DNA of 64,000 nt, taken from NCBI GenBank assembly GCA_017620475.1, contig JAFZQI010000036.1, positions 19,625 through 83,624 of the forward strand. Direction: 5' to 3'. Both the position numbers and the translations under genes were made by a program. The DNA comes from Clostridiales bacterium (lineage in GTDB: Bacteria > Bacillota > Clostridia > Saccharofermentanales > Saccharofermentanaceae). The notes under the pieces are model-generated. The model was not told where the DNA came from and did not search any database. It saw nothing but the letters and a program-made list of their open reading frames with translations. Positions 19,547 to 28,026 of the stretch are shown here, one piece after another (positions within the stretch are counted from its first letter, which is position 1; each line of letters starts with the position of its first letter).

Positions 19547-20755
19547 TTATTTTTCTCTCGGCGGCAGACGATAGTAATTTGTCAATTGGCATCGAATGGA
19601 ACCGTTATACAGTTTTCTTCTTTTATCTGCTTTTCGAGCGACCTGGTTTTCGAAAGAATCATCCGGCGTGATGACCGACAGCCGGATCCCTTTCCGGCAA
19701 TATCCCTGACTGTCAAGATAGGTCCGGGCGATGCCTTTATAGATCTTCTGCGCCATTTCCGGGGTCAGAAGACGGCCGCCGTACGGGGGATTACAGAGGA
19801 TCAGCTGGCGTCGCATATTCGTCCACTGCAAAAGCGCCTCCGGTGTCTGGTCGCAAAAATCACTGACCTTGAAACGCACAAAATCAGAAACGCCAGCCGC
19901 TTTTGCATTATTCTTCGCTGTCTGAACGGCCTTGGGATCTATGTCCGAACCGTAGAAATAAATATCATCCGTCGGCGACAGATCAGCCATATCCTGCGCC
20001 TCTTCTCTCGCGCGATCGTACACGGACTTTCCGATATATGGAAGGGCTTCTCCCGAGAAAGCACGGTGAAGGCCCGGGGCAATATTCAGCGCCATCATGG
20101 CCGCTTCGATCACGATAGTCCCCGAACCGCAGAACGGATCTACCAGCGCCTCTTCGCCGAAGAACTTATACTGTGCCGCGCTGACCATACCGGCGGCAAG
20201 TGTTTCCTTGATCGGCGCCTCATGCATGAGAGGACGGTATCCACGCTTATGCAATCCCTCGCCGGTAATATCGATCATGACGCGGACGACATCTTTGACA
20301 ATACCGAATACGATCTTGATCAGGCCTCTTTTCTCGTCCTCCTCGATCCGGACGTCTTCCGAGACATGGCGGGAAGTCTGGAGGGACTTTACGATGGCTT
20401 TCTTTGCCAGGCTTTGGCATGCAGGGATTCCGAAAAGCTTGGAATCACGGGAATATCCGTTTACATGGAACGCCGCGCCGCTCGGGATCCAGCTGTCCCA
20501 TTTCATCGCAGAAAAACCGTCAAAGAAGGCTTCAAACGTTTCCGCTTCAAAAGTTTCGATCGACAGAAGAACGCGTTCTCCCCTGCGGCACCAAAGGCAG
20601 ACCCGTGCCGCATCCGAAGCCATCTTCCCCGGCGTGGTGGAAAGAAGGATCTGTCCATCTGTAACCGTCATATCCTCTTTCCTGTATCCGATATTTTCCA
20701 GATCCTCTACGCAGTAGTGTTCCAATCCGAAAAGGCAGGTAATTACGATCTGCAT
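19547..20755 (-). CDS. THUMP-domain class I RNA methyltransferase (RlmL-like)
   Basis: Predicted N2-guanine methyltransferase of 23S rRNA, like the RlmL half of E. coli RlmKL. The 402 residues have an N-terminal ferredoxin-like and THUMP region (about 40-160) and then a Rossmann methyltransferase with VDPFCGSGTIVIEAA near 205 and the catalytic LILCNPPYGGRL near 315. The start at 20755 has GGAG at 7-nt spacing; the upstream in-frame ATG has none. It lies 18 nt after the RnfE/A-like gene and is probably in the same unit. Confidence 0.88.
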   Translation of the reverse strand: MQIVITCLFGLEHYCVEDLENIGYRKEDMTVTDGQILLSTTPGKMASDAARVCLWCRRGERVLLSIETFEAETFEAFFDGFSAMKWDSWIPSGAAFHVNGYSRDSKLFGIPACQSLAKKAIVKSLQTSRHVSEDVRIEEDEKRGLIKIVFGIVKDVVRVMIDITGEGLHKRGYRPLMHEAPIKETLAAGMVSAAQYKFFGEEALVDPFCGSGTIVIEAAMMALNIAPGLHRAFSGEALPYIGKSVYDRAREEAQDMADLSPTDDIYFYGSDIDPKAVQTAKNNAKAAGVSDFVRFKVSDFCDQTPEALLQWTNMRRQLILCNPPYGGRLLTPEMAQKIYKGIARTYLDSQGYCRKGIRLSVITPDDSFENQVARKADKRRKLYNGSIRCQLTNYYRLPPREK

Positions 20756-20773
20756 ATCTCTCTCCTTTGGCAA

Positions 20774-21901
20774 TTAAAGATTCACCATGACCTGTGTCCA
20801 GGGCATAAAGACCACCATAGCCAGCAGGATGTGAAGTATGATCAGGGGGATCCCTTCCAGGCAGGCCGGCTGTTTGCCGAACATCAGTCTTCCGTTAATG
20901 ACCCGGGTATATGCGATGATCAATGCCGAGAACAGCCAGACGCCCACCATCAGGGCAACCCACCAGATGATCTTGACCGGTGAAAATGCTTCCTGCGGAA
21001 GATTGAGATAACGCATATAGAAGATCAGAGGAAGCGATGTCGTGATCACGCACAGAAACGGGACATAGTTATATTCATCCATAGTTTCCGTCTGCTTCAA
21101 TCCAACGATGATCAAAGTCAGAAGCAGGATCGATGTTACGGAGGAGAGAAGTACGATATGCGCCGGGTGGTGAAGGACCGAAGGTACATTGAAGATCACC
21201 AGGGCGCCGATCGCACCGAAAAGCAGGTCATAAAGAAGCATGCAAAGGCAAAGGATCACGAACCTTTTCTCATCGGCAATCGAGATCGGGCGGAAAATAC
21301 GGATTTTCTTTTCCTGCGTTTCCAGCGTCCATTTTTTCTCTTCACCGCTGTTTTTGAAATACCAAAGAAGGATCAGGCTTGCTAGAACCAGAAGCGCCGA
21401 TCCCGCCGTATGTCCGAAGAAGCGGATGCGGTACGGCATCAGGGTCTCGATTTTTCTTCCGCAGAAGGAAGCTTCGCCACACAGTTCCCGGATGATCGAG
21501 ATCAGAAGCCCCGTCGGCAGAAAATAAAGGAATCCGTGCAAAAAATCATCTTTTGTAATCGATCTTTCCTCATTCATATAGTCAAACATCGGCACACTCA
21601 AAAACAGGAACGTGGATGCCGGCAGCAGGAAGAATCCCCCGCTTGAAAAAGAATCCGGAAGGATCCCGGAAAGAAGGAACATGCCTTCACCGAAAAGCGC
21701 CGCAATCCCCAGGAAAGCGCCCCAGCAGATCCTTTTGTTGGAGACTCGGGAAAAGATCAGGTAATTGATCATGCAAAATAGAATGATCTGGATCGATGCC
21801 CCACAGAAAGCCGGGATTGTGCCGGTGGTAAAAATCATCATCAGCGAGAAAGCCAGCAGGATGCGATATTGTTTTTTCGAAATGTAACGCTTCTCTGCCA
21901 T
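20774..21901 (-). CDS. Divergent RnfE-RnfA fusion-like membrane protein
   Basis: Polytopic protein of 375 residues with about ten hydrophobic segments, placed where rnfE and rnfA follow rnfG in canonical rnf operons. The N half (about 10-190) follows RnfE layout; LLISIIRELCGEASFCG near 135-151 resembles the RnfE motif around GSLREIIGNGTLF. The C half (about 210-375) follows RnfA, ending LEGIPLIILHILLAMVVFMP, similar to the RnfA C terminus. The cysteines that in RnfA and RnfE hold the membrane [2Fe-2S] cluster (the LCP and TNC segments) are not recognisable. Neither half would pass as a normal RnfA/E, so the call is structural inference. It abuts the rnfG-like gene. Confidence 0.5.
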   Translation of the reverse strand: MAEKRYISKKQYRILLAFSLMMIFTTGTIPAFCGASIQIILFCMINYLIFSRVSNKRICWGAFLGIAALFGEGMFLLSGILPDSFSSGGFFLLPASTFLFLSVPMFDYMNEERSITKDDFLHGFLYFLPTGLLISIIRELCGEASFCGRKIETLMPYRIRFFGHTAGSALLVLASLILLWYFKNSGEEKKWTLETQEKKIRIFRPISIADEKRFVILCLCMLLYDLLFGAIGALVIFNVPSVLHHPAHIVLLSSVTSILLLTLIIVGLKQTETMDEYNYVPFLCVITTSLPLIFYMRYLNLPQEAFSPVKIIWWVALMVGVWLFSALIIAYTRVINGRLMFGKQPACLEGIPLIILHILLAMVVFMPWTQVMVNL

Positions 21902-21902
21902 C

Positions 21903-23105
21903 TTATCCTACCCAGTTCAAATACTCACGCATGAACTTATATGCTTCGTTCACCGTTGTCAGAAGTGCCGCACTGTTTGTGGCATCTCCCTCCAGACCAT
22001 CAATAAAGGAACGGATCTCACTCATCGGAATACCGTCCACACTATCCGAAAGGACGTTATCGTTCTCTCCGGAGACCACGCCGTCCTCGCCGCCGATGAC
22101 TTCGATCTCCGTCGGAGCCTTCGTCGGAAGAGGCGCTGCTGTTTCTGCCGTTTCTCCCGTATCCCCGGGAACCGGCGTAGGCTCAGGCTGCTCCTCATGT
22201 TCTCCTTCAGAACCATCACCAGTATCGGAAAGATACTTTTCCTTCGTAAATGATGAACGGGAATACTCGATGCACTGGTTCGCAAGCATTACGAATGTGG
22301 AGATATCTACGGTCACACCCTCAATGATCTCCGTTTTTCCGTCCGACTTCATCGCCAGTTTCACCGTATCCTGTACAAGGACAAGGTGGTTACAAAGACG
22401 ATATGCCTGCTCTGCCCAGATATTTCCGCTGACTTTATATTCGCCGCTGATGGAATCCGAAGACCGCATCGTATGCGATTGTTCATTCTCCGCATCCCAC
22501 TCCACACGGACGATACGGCCGCCACGGACTTCCATCTCGCAATAATCGGTATATCCATCTGAAGAAGCCTTCTCGGCTCTTGCATAATACACACCATCGT
22601 GAAGACCTAAAAGCGGGTCATAGTCCACCTGATAGGGAACATCGGAAGGAAGATCCCGTCGAAGGGCCACGGGAATACGGGCACCTTTGAGCTGTTCGCG
22701 GAGGATCTCCATCTGGTCTTCCGTAAAGTATTGTCCGTTCTCCCCTTCATCAACCACACGGATATTCAGCAGATTCTCTCCGTTGTCACTGATACTCATC
22801 TGCGTATGCATAAATCCGGCCGCCGTCCTGGTCTGTACATCCACGATATAGCCCAAAAGACGCCCGGTCTCATCGTAGGCACTGTATACGGCCTTGACCG
22901 CCTCGTGATTCTCCAGCACATCTGTGTGGAGCATCCGGTATTCCGCCGCCATAAGAAGAGAACCGTATTTTTCCTGATATTCCTCCTGTTTCTCTGCACG
23001 GCTGACATTATCGGCGTACCAGAAGCAGGAAAGCAGGAAAACGAAAGTCAGCACAACACAGATCACCGCACGGATCGTCAGCCCCTTGAAAAATGCCCTC
23101 GTCAT
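21903..23105 (-). CDS. RnfG-like membrane-anchored protein lacking the flavinylation motif
   Basis: The 400 residues begin with a membrane helix (IRAVICVVLTFVFLLSCFWY, near 11-30) and an extracytoplasmic domain with the RnfG pattern: YDETGRLLGYIVDV near 74-87, then LKGARIPVALR. A second FMN-bind-like stretch follows (LHDGVYYARAEKASSDGY). Where RnfG carries S/T-G-A-T for covalent FMN, this protein reads DSISGEYKVSGNIW, so the acceptor threonine is missing. Residues about 300-365 are a Glu/Thr/Pro-rich linker. The protein is about twice the usual RnfG length. The start overlaps the rnfD stop by 4 nt. Confidence 0.65.
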   Translation of the reverse strand: MTRAFFKGLTIRAVICVVLTFVFLLSCFWYADNVSRAEKQEEYQEKYGSLLMAAEYRMLHTDVLENHEAVKAVYSAYDETGRLLGYIVDVQTRTAAGFMHTQMSISDNGENLLNIRVVDEGENGQYFTEDQMEILREQLKGARIPVALRRDLPSDVPYQVDYDPLLGLHDGVYYARAEKASSDGYTDYCEMEVRGGRIVRVEWDAENEQSHTMRSSDSISGEYKVSGNIWAEQAYRLCNHLVLVQDTVKLAMKSDGKTEIIEGVTVDISTFVMLANQCIEYSRSSFTKEKYLSDTGDGSEGEHEEQPEPTPVPGDTGETAETAAPLPTKAPTEIEVIGGEDGVVSGENDNVLSDSVDGIPMSEIRSFIDGLEGDATNSAALLTTVNEAYKFMREYLNWVG

Positions 23106-24064
23106 TTCTGCACCTCCCGGAACCAGCTCGTCCTGGAGAAAGCACGTGGCCGCAGATAGTGATCGAAGATCGGTGTCGTCATGTTCATCATGAGGACCGG
23201 GAAAACCATAGCATATGTGCTATTTGCGAAACGATAAAGGATCAATGTCAGTATTCCCGCACCGAATCCGAAAATGAATCTTCCCTTCGGATCAAGCGGC
23301 AGGGTCGTGCAGTCATTGAGCATAAATACTGCCACAAGGATCAGTCCCCCGCATGCAATCCATGCAAAGAATGCATCGAAGCGGAGTGCATCCCAATAGA
23401 ACGGAACGTACCCGAATACCAAAGCCAGTATGTAAGCAAGCGGTGCTTCGAACCGGAAGATCCTCCGTTCGATCAGCACTACCATACCGATCAGGATCAG
23501 GACCATGACCGTCACACCGCACATTCCCGGAAGCCTTCCCGAAAGGATATTCATCCATCCCACAGTTGTCTCCCCTGCCGCAGATGCCGCAGGTTCACCG
23601 GTAAACAGCGACTGAAGATGCCACGTTCCCTGGAACGGGGCCTCTTTCGCGCTCATCTGCACCGGAAAAGCAAACTCCAGAAACGCCCGTGATGCCAGTG
23701 CCGGGTTAAAGATATTCGCGCCGGCTCCGCCAAATGCCTGCTTGACCAGTACCGACCCGAAAAGCGCCGCCAGGATCACGGTCCAAACCGAGGCCGAAGC
23801 CGGGATCATCAGTACCAGCAGAAGACCGCTTACAAGCGAACTGTAGTCCACATGGAAAGCGTGGTCCGGATACATATGTTTAGAAATCAGAAAGTCACTA
23901 AAGAAGAAGCAGCTCATGGAAACCGCCGCCAGTATAGCCACTCGGATCCCGTAGTAGAATACGGCTCCGAGGAACGCCGGAAGAAGCGCCAGAAGCACAT
24001 AGATATATCTTTCCGCCGCCGGCTGATCGGCATGAATATGGGGTGCCAGCTGCTTTCTCTTCAT
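23102..24064 (-). CDS. rnfD: RnfD-like membrane subunit
   Basis: The 320 residues carry eight or more membrane segments and clear RnfD landmarks: FGGAGANIFNPALASRAFLE near 116-135, AFPVQMS, the WMNILSGRLPG loop, and NDCTTLPLDPKGRFIFGFGA near 250 matching the family's D-x-x-T-P-PKG segment. The flavinylation sequence of canonical RnfD (SATP-like, after the FPVQM segment) is not evident; the region reads ASAAGETTV. It overlaps rnfC by 4 nt and rnfG by 4 nt. Fold assignment is firm, redox capacity uncertain. Confidence 0.82.
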   Translation of the reverse strand: MKRKQLAPHIHADQPAAERYIYVLLALLPAFLGAVFYYGIRVAILAAVSMSCFFFSDFLISKHMYPDHAFHVDYSSLVSGLLLVLMIPASASVWTVILAALFGSVLVKQAFGGAGANIFNPALASRAFLEFAFPVQMSAKEAPFQGTWHLQSLFTGEPAASAAGETTVGWMNILSGRLPGMCGVTVMVLILIGMVVLIERRIFRFEAPLAYILALVFGYVPFYWDALRFDAFFAWIACGGLILVAVFMLNDCTTLPLDPKGRFIFGFGAGILTLILYRFANSTYAMVFPVLMMNMTTPIFDHYLRPRAFSRTSWFREVQK

Positions 24065-25401
24065 CGTGCCGCACTCCTTCTGACCCGATGGGCCGCCTTA
24101 GCAATATTCGTCGATAACTCGATTCCGGCCGGGCAAACATACGAACATGCCCCGCAAGCGATACACAGTTCCACGGACTCGCTCTGCATCGCCTCCGTCT
24201 GACCAAGCTCGATCAGGCGGTTCAGAAGATAAGGTGACAGCCCGACAGGGCACGCACCGATACATGCGCCACAGTGGATACAGTTAGTACGCGGAGGTTC
24301 AAATTTCCGGATAATGGTGATGGCCGTGGTCGTCTTAATGATCGGCACATCCAGCCGTTCGATCGCCACACCCGTCATCGCACCGCCCCAGGCGATCCTC
24401 TGCGCCGTGTGCGCACCGGGAACCCGCTCCAGGATCTCCGACACACTGGTTCCGATCGGCACCAGAACATTATGTCCCGTGATGGTGTCACCCGAAATCG
24501 TGACGATACGGGATGTCAGCGGCTGATTCTTTTCGATCATTTCCGAAAAAGCATAACACGTTGACGCATTGAAAAGCACTGTCTTGACTTCCTCTTCCGG
24601 TTCTTTTCCCAAAGGAAGCTCCACATCGTAAAGCGCCTTGATCAGAAGCTGCTGGCAGCCCTGCGGGAAGCGGCTTTTAAAGACCTGGACCTCGATTCTC
24701 CGGTCCATATAGCGGCTTCTGTCCTTCTCCACCGCTTTCGTTAACGCATCGATCTCATCCGCCCAGGTATCTTCGATGCAGAAGATCACTCTTTTGACAT
24801 AGCAGATACCGCTCAGGGCCATCGCGCCTTCGAGCACCTTAGAAGCATTTACACGGATATGATGAAGATCACAGGACAGGAAAGGCTCACTCTGGGTGCA
24901 GTTGACCAGAAGCGTATCCACGCCCGCCTTTCTTGCCCGCATGCACTTATTGTAGGTCGGAACACCTTCTCCGCCCATACCGCAGATGCCGGAAGCCCAG
25001 AGAAGTTTCGAAAGATCATCCAAAGACAGTTTCGTATAATCCTTGCGCGTCTGGATCTTGGAAGAAACGCGTCTACGCAGATCGTTCTTGATCCACACCG
25101 CTTTGCAGCTCACTTTATTGGGAAGGCGGATCGTATCGATCCTCGTCACGGTACCGGAAATGCTGGCATGCACCGGAACCCCCATCATGTCCGTGGGTTT
25201 GCCGATCAGATCGCCCATCGCCACTTCATCTCCGACGGAGACCACCGGCTCACATGCCGTACCTGCGTGCTGTTTCATGGGGATCGTCACTTCTCTCGGC
25301 GAGCAGACTTCAAGAAGGGCTTCGCGCATAAACTTACGCTGATGCACGAAGTCCAATCCGTCTTTTGGCATAAATCCGGTTTTGAAAGTCAGTTTCTTCA
25401 T
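24061..25401 (-). CDS. rnfC: RnfC-like subunit with two [4Fe-4S] motifs
   Basis: Membrane-peripheral subunit that in canonical Rnf takes electrons from NADH. The 446 residues have the N-terminal barrel-sandwich region (PVVSVGDEVAMGDLIGKP), the central flavoprotein-like domain (ASGICGMGGEGVPTYNK near 135) and two C-terminal ferredoxin motifs, CIHCGACIGACP near 374 and CIACGACSYVCP near 413. The normally conserved VNGAECEPY segment reads VNCTQSEPF, which suggests altered nucleotide or FMN binding. It lies 27 nt after the sigma factor gene. No rnfB is found in the cluster. Confidence 0.85.
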   Translation of the reverse strand: MKKLTFKTGFMPKDGLDFVHQRKFMREALLEVCSPREVTIPMKQHAGTACEPVVSVGDEVAMGDLIGKPTDMMGVPVHASISGTVTRIDTIRLPNKVSCKAVWIKNDLRRRVSSKIQTRKDYTKLSLDDLSKLLWASGICGMGGEGVPTYNKCMRARKAGVDTLLVNCTQSEPFLSCDLHHIRVNASKVLEGAMALSGICYVKRVIFCIEDTWADEIDALTKAVEKDRSRYMDRRIEVQVFKSRFPQGCQQLLIKALYDVELPLGKEPEEEVKTVLFNASTCYAFSEMIEKNQPLTSRIVTISGDTITGHNVLVPIGTSVSEILERVPGAHTAQRIAWGGAMTGVAIERLDVPIIKTTTAITIIRKFEPPRTNCIHCGACIGACPVGLSPYLLNRLIELGQTEAMQSESVELCIACGACSYVCPAGIELSTNIAKAAHRVRRSAAR

Positions 25402-25428
25402 GTGCCCGCCTTTCGCACAAGAAGACTA

Positions 25429-26496
25429 TCAGTCGATATAATCTTTCAGTTTCTTGCTGCGTGTAGGGTGACGAAGCTTACGGAGAGCCTTGGCCTCGAT
25501 CTGACGGATACGTTCACGGGTAACATTGAATTCCTTACCCACTTCTTCAAGAGTACGCTGACGGCCGTCATCCAGGCCGAAACGCAGACGAAGTACTTTC
25601 TCTTCTCTTGCGGTCAGACCCTTCATGGCCTCGAAAAGCTGTTCCTTAAGAAGGGTGTACGCCACCTGATCTGCCGGAGACATGGCATCATCATCCGGAA
25701 TGAAATCACCAAGATGGCTGTCCTCTTCCTCACCGATCGGTTTCTCAAGAGATACCGGCTCCTGGGAGATCTTCTGGATCTCACGGACCTTCTCCACAGA
25801 GAGGTTCATGCGCTCGGCGATCTCCTCGACTGTAGGCTCACGGCCCAGCTCCTGAATCAGGGCTCTCTGCTCACGGACCAGACGGTTGATCGTCTCGACC
25901 ATATGAACCGGGATACGGATCGTTCTGGCCTGGTCTGCGATCGCACGGGTGATCGCCTGACGGATCCACCATGTCGCATATGTACTGAACTTAAATCCTT
26001 TAGAATGGTCGAACTTGTCGACGGCTTTGATCAAGCCGAGGTTACCTTCCTGGATCAGATCCAGGAACTGCATACCACGACCAAGATAACGCTTTGCAAT
26101 AGACACAACGAGACGAAGGTTCGCTTCGATCAGCTGGGATTTCGCTTCTTCGTCGCCTTCCAGCATGCGCTGTGCCAGATCCTGCTCCTGCTCTGCCGTA
26201 AGAAGCGGAACCTTACCGATTTCCTTAAGATACATACGGACCGGATCGTCCATACCCGCGCCGTCGGTAACACCGGCGTCCAGATTCAGTTCGCGGATCG
26301 CGTCATCTTCCACGGACGTTTCCGCTACAATGGCGATACCTTTGGCTTCCAGCTCATCGAAGAGCTTATCCACCATATCCGGATCGCCGTCCTGTTCCTC
26401 AATGATGCTCATCACATCCATCGACGAAATGCTGTTATTGTTGGCATTCGCCAGGTTTTCCAATTTCTGAAGAATCGTTGAAAAATCACTTGCCAT
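25429..26496 (-). CDS. rpoD: Primary sigma factor, SigA/RpoD type
   Basis: Sigma-70 housekeeping factor of 355 residues. Region 1.2 ([20 protein letters not shown]), region 2 ([20 protein letters not shown] and [19 protein letters not shown]), region 3 and the region 4 helix-turn-helix ([20 protein letters not shown]) are intact. It is compact, with a short region 1.1. Sigma A genes usually follow dnaG; here dnaG is absent and the gene leads into the Rnf-like cluster. Upstream, 75 nt away, is a zinc-ribbon membrane protein gene. Confidence 0.97.
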   Translation of the reverse strand: MASDFSTILQKLENLANANNNSISSMDVMSIIEEQDGDPDMVDKLFDELEAKGIAIVAETSVEDDAIRELNLDAGVTDGAGMDDPVRMYLKEIGKVPLLTAEQEQDLAQRMLEGDEEAKSQLIEANLRLVVSIAKRYLGRGMQFLDLIQEGNLGLIKAVDKFDHSKGFKFSTYATWWIRQAITRAIADQARTIRIPVHMVETINRLVREQRALIQELGREPTVEEIAERMNLSVEKVREIQKISQEPVSLEKPIGEEEDSHLGDFIPDDDAMSPADQVAYTLLKEQLFEAMKGLTAREEKVLRLRFGLDDGRQRTLEEVGKEFNVTRERIRQIEAKALRKLRHPTRSKKLKDYID

Positions 26497-26571
26497 TGAC
26501 TACTGTTTCCTCCCTGCATAGTACATGACTACGGATCAACTCCGCATGGGACTTCTCATTTCCTACAATGC

Positions 26572-27357
26572 TTACTTCTCTGTTTCGCTTTCCGACTCAT
26601 CCTTCTCGGGAACATAGAACTGGATCTGGTCTTCAGTGACACCATCCTTCTTCCCTTCAATCGTAAATCTTCCATTCGGAGCGTATACAGTAAGAACTAC
26701 ACCATCGTAGTAATGAGCACCATCATCAGCCGAATAGCCGTACTCGTCACCGCGGATCGCGCAGAAAGACTCGAAGGCCTTCAGGACCTGAGTCTTATCC
26801 ACATCTTCGGATGAAACCATTGCCAGCTTGTCATTCGACTGTCCATATAGTCTGTAGCCGGTTGCATATCCGTCTTCCACTACGGCCGAAACCGCCATGC
26901 CGGAATCCAGGATGCAGCGGCTGATATTTTCTTTGATATTGGCGGAGTGCTTCGTACGCAGAAGGCTCAGCGGGATCGAAATACCAAGGACGATCAGGAT
27001 ACACGCCGCTGTAGCAAGATACACGATCAGCTTGACTTTCTTCGGAGCTTTGACATCATCGGGCGAAAGCTCATAGAGCTTCTCGACCTTTGTCTCCTTG
27101 TTCTGCGCCTTGTCGACCTTAACGGCCTTCTCCACAACATCCTCAAAAACAGGTGTCACTACATGGCGGGCGCCTTTGCTGTCTCGTTTCGGCTGCGGGA
27201 GATTCGGGAACTCCACACCATCCGGGTTCTTAAATATTTCAATTGCTTCTGCGCTAGGAAATACGCAGTCGCAGAAAACACATTCACACAATTCGTCATT
27301 GCTGTTCACCATAAGCAGCGAACCGCAATTCTTGCACATACCTTGTTCTGTCGCCAT
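26572..27357 (-). CDS. Zinc-ribbon membrane protein of unknown function
   Basis: The 261 residues start with a zinc ribbon (CKNC near 8-11 and CVFC near 26-29). A charged linker follows, then one membrane helix (LIVYLATAACILIVLGISIP, near 109-128). The outer C-terminal domain of about 130 residues has several Tyr and Asp and an acidic Glu/Ser tail. The cytoplasmic ribbon plus external domain suggests a sensor or assembly factor, but no family was recognised. It has its own promoter overlapping an inverted repeat and may be read through into the sigma factor gene. Confidence 0.75.
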   Translation of the reverse strand: MATEQGMCKNCGSLLMVNSNDELCECVFCDCVFPSAEAIEIFKNPDGVEFPNLPQPKRDSKGARHVVTPVFEDVVEKAVKVDKAQNKETKVEKLYELSPDDVKAPKKVKLIVYLATAACILIVLGISIPLSLLRTKHSANIKENISRCILDSGMAVSAVVEDGYATGYRLYGQSNDKLAMVSSEDVDKTQVLKAFESFCAIRGDEYGYSADDGAHYYDGVVLTVYAPNGRFTIEGKKDGVTEDQIQFYVPEKDESESETEK

Positions 27358-27421
27358 TTATTCCTTTTTCCTTTACACTTTCACCTATAAAAGGGTATAA
27401 TTCCACATATAGGCAAAGTAC

Positions 27422-27464
27422 ATTATATACGCATTATGATGGAAGTGCAAACATAATATTGCAC
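27422..27464 (-). promoter_or_regulatory. Promoter with overlapping inverted repeat
   Basis: Minus strand: TTGCAC (27450-27445), 17-bp spacer, TATAAT (27427-27422). The -35 hexamer is one arm of an inverted repeat GTGCAA-N8-TTGCAC (27445-27464), a likely operator for the zinc-ribbon gene or the divergent deaminase gene. Confidence 0.55.
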
Positions 27465-27476
27465 AATTTTATCATG

Positions 27477-27500
27477 TCTTCCGAATCGAACTTCGGAAGA
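27477..27500. repeat. Perfect 9-bp inverted repeat before tRNA deaminase gene
   Basis: TCTTCCGAA-N6-TTCGGAAGA, just upstream of the ribosome binding site of the deaminase gene. It could be an operator or an mRNA hairpin in the leader. No T-tract follows, so it is not a terminator. Confidence 0.6.
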
Positions 27501-27519
27501 ATGCGAAAGGAGTTCCCCA

Positions 27520-28026
27520 TTGACTTCCCCAAAGCCCGTTTCTGAAGACAAATTACATGACAAATTCATGCGTGCCGCCCTCAAGGAAGCCGGGAAAGCA
27601 TATGCTCTCGGAGAATCTCCGATCGGCGCCGTCATCGTCAAAGACGGCCGGATCATCGCCCGTGCCCACAATCTCCGCCAGACAAAGCAGGATGCAACGC
27701 TTCATGCCGAGATGGTCTGTATCTCTAAGGCCTGCCGGAAACTTCAGGCCTGGCACCTTTTTGACTGTGATCTCTATGTCACCCTCGAACCCTGTTATAT
27801 GTGTGCGGGGGCCATCATCCAGTCCCACATCCGCCATGTGTATTTCGGCGCATCCGATCCCAAAGGCGGTGCCGTCTGCTCAAAAAACACACTCTTCGAT
27901 CTTCCCCATAACCACCATGTGGAGTCCACAGGCGGTATCCTCGGGGAAGAGTGTTCCGCACTTCTGAAGCAGTTCTTCAAGCAGCTCAGAGCTCAAAAGA
28001 AAGACCATCCCGAATCAGCCAAATGA
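27520..28026 (+). CDS. tadA: tRNA-specific adenosine deaminase
   Basis: Converts adenosine 34 to inosine in the anticodon of tRNA-Arg(ACG). The 168 residues carry the zinc-site HAEM motif near 65-68, with the catalytic Glu, and the TLEPCYMCAGAI motif near 88-99. SPIGAVIVKDG near 33 and RHVYFGASDPKGGA near 110 are family features. The start is a TTG at 27520 with AAAGGAG at 7-nt spacing. The 3' end overlaps the end of addA by 41 nt on the other strand. It shares its symbol with, but is unrelated to, the pilus ATPase. Confidence 0.95.
   Translation: MTSPKPVSEDKLHDKFMRAALKEAGKAYALGESPIGAVIVKDGRIIARAHNLRQTKQDATLHAEMVCISKACRKLQAWHLFDCDLYVTLEPCYMCAGAIIQSHIRHVYFGASDPKGGAVCSKNTLFDLPHNHHVESTGGILGEECSALLKQFFKQLRAQKKDHPESAK

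Noticed and set aside
19508..20983. 491-codon open frame on the plus strand opposite the methyltransferase gene
   Set aside because: Shadow of the RlmL-like gene; the residues are rich in Arg/His as usual for antisense frames.
24859..26481. 540-codon open frame on the plus strand opposite rnfC and rpoD
   Set aside because: It is the reverse-strand shadow of two clear genes with conserved motifs; its translation has no recognisable domain and no ribosome site.
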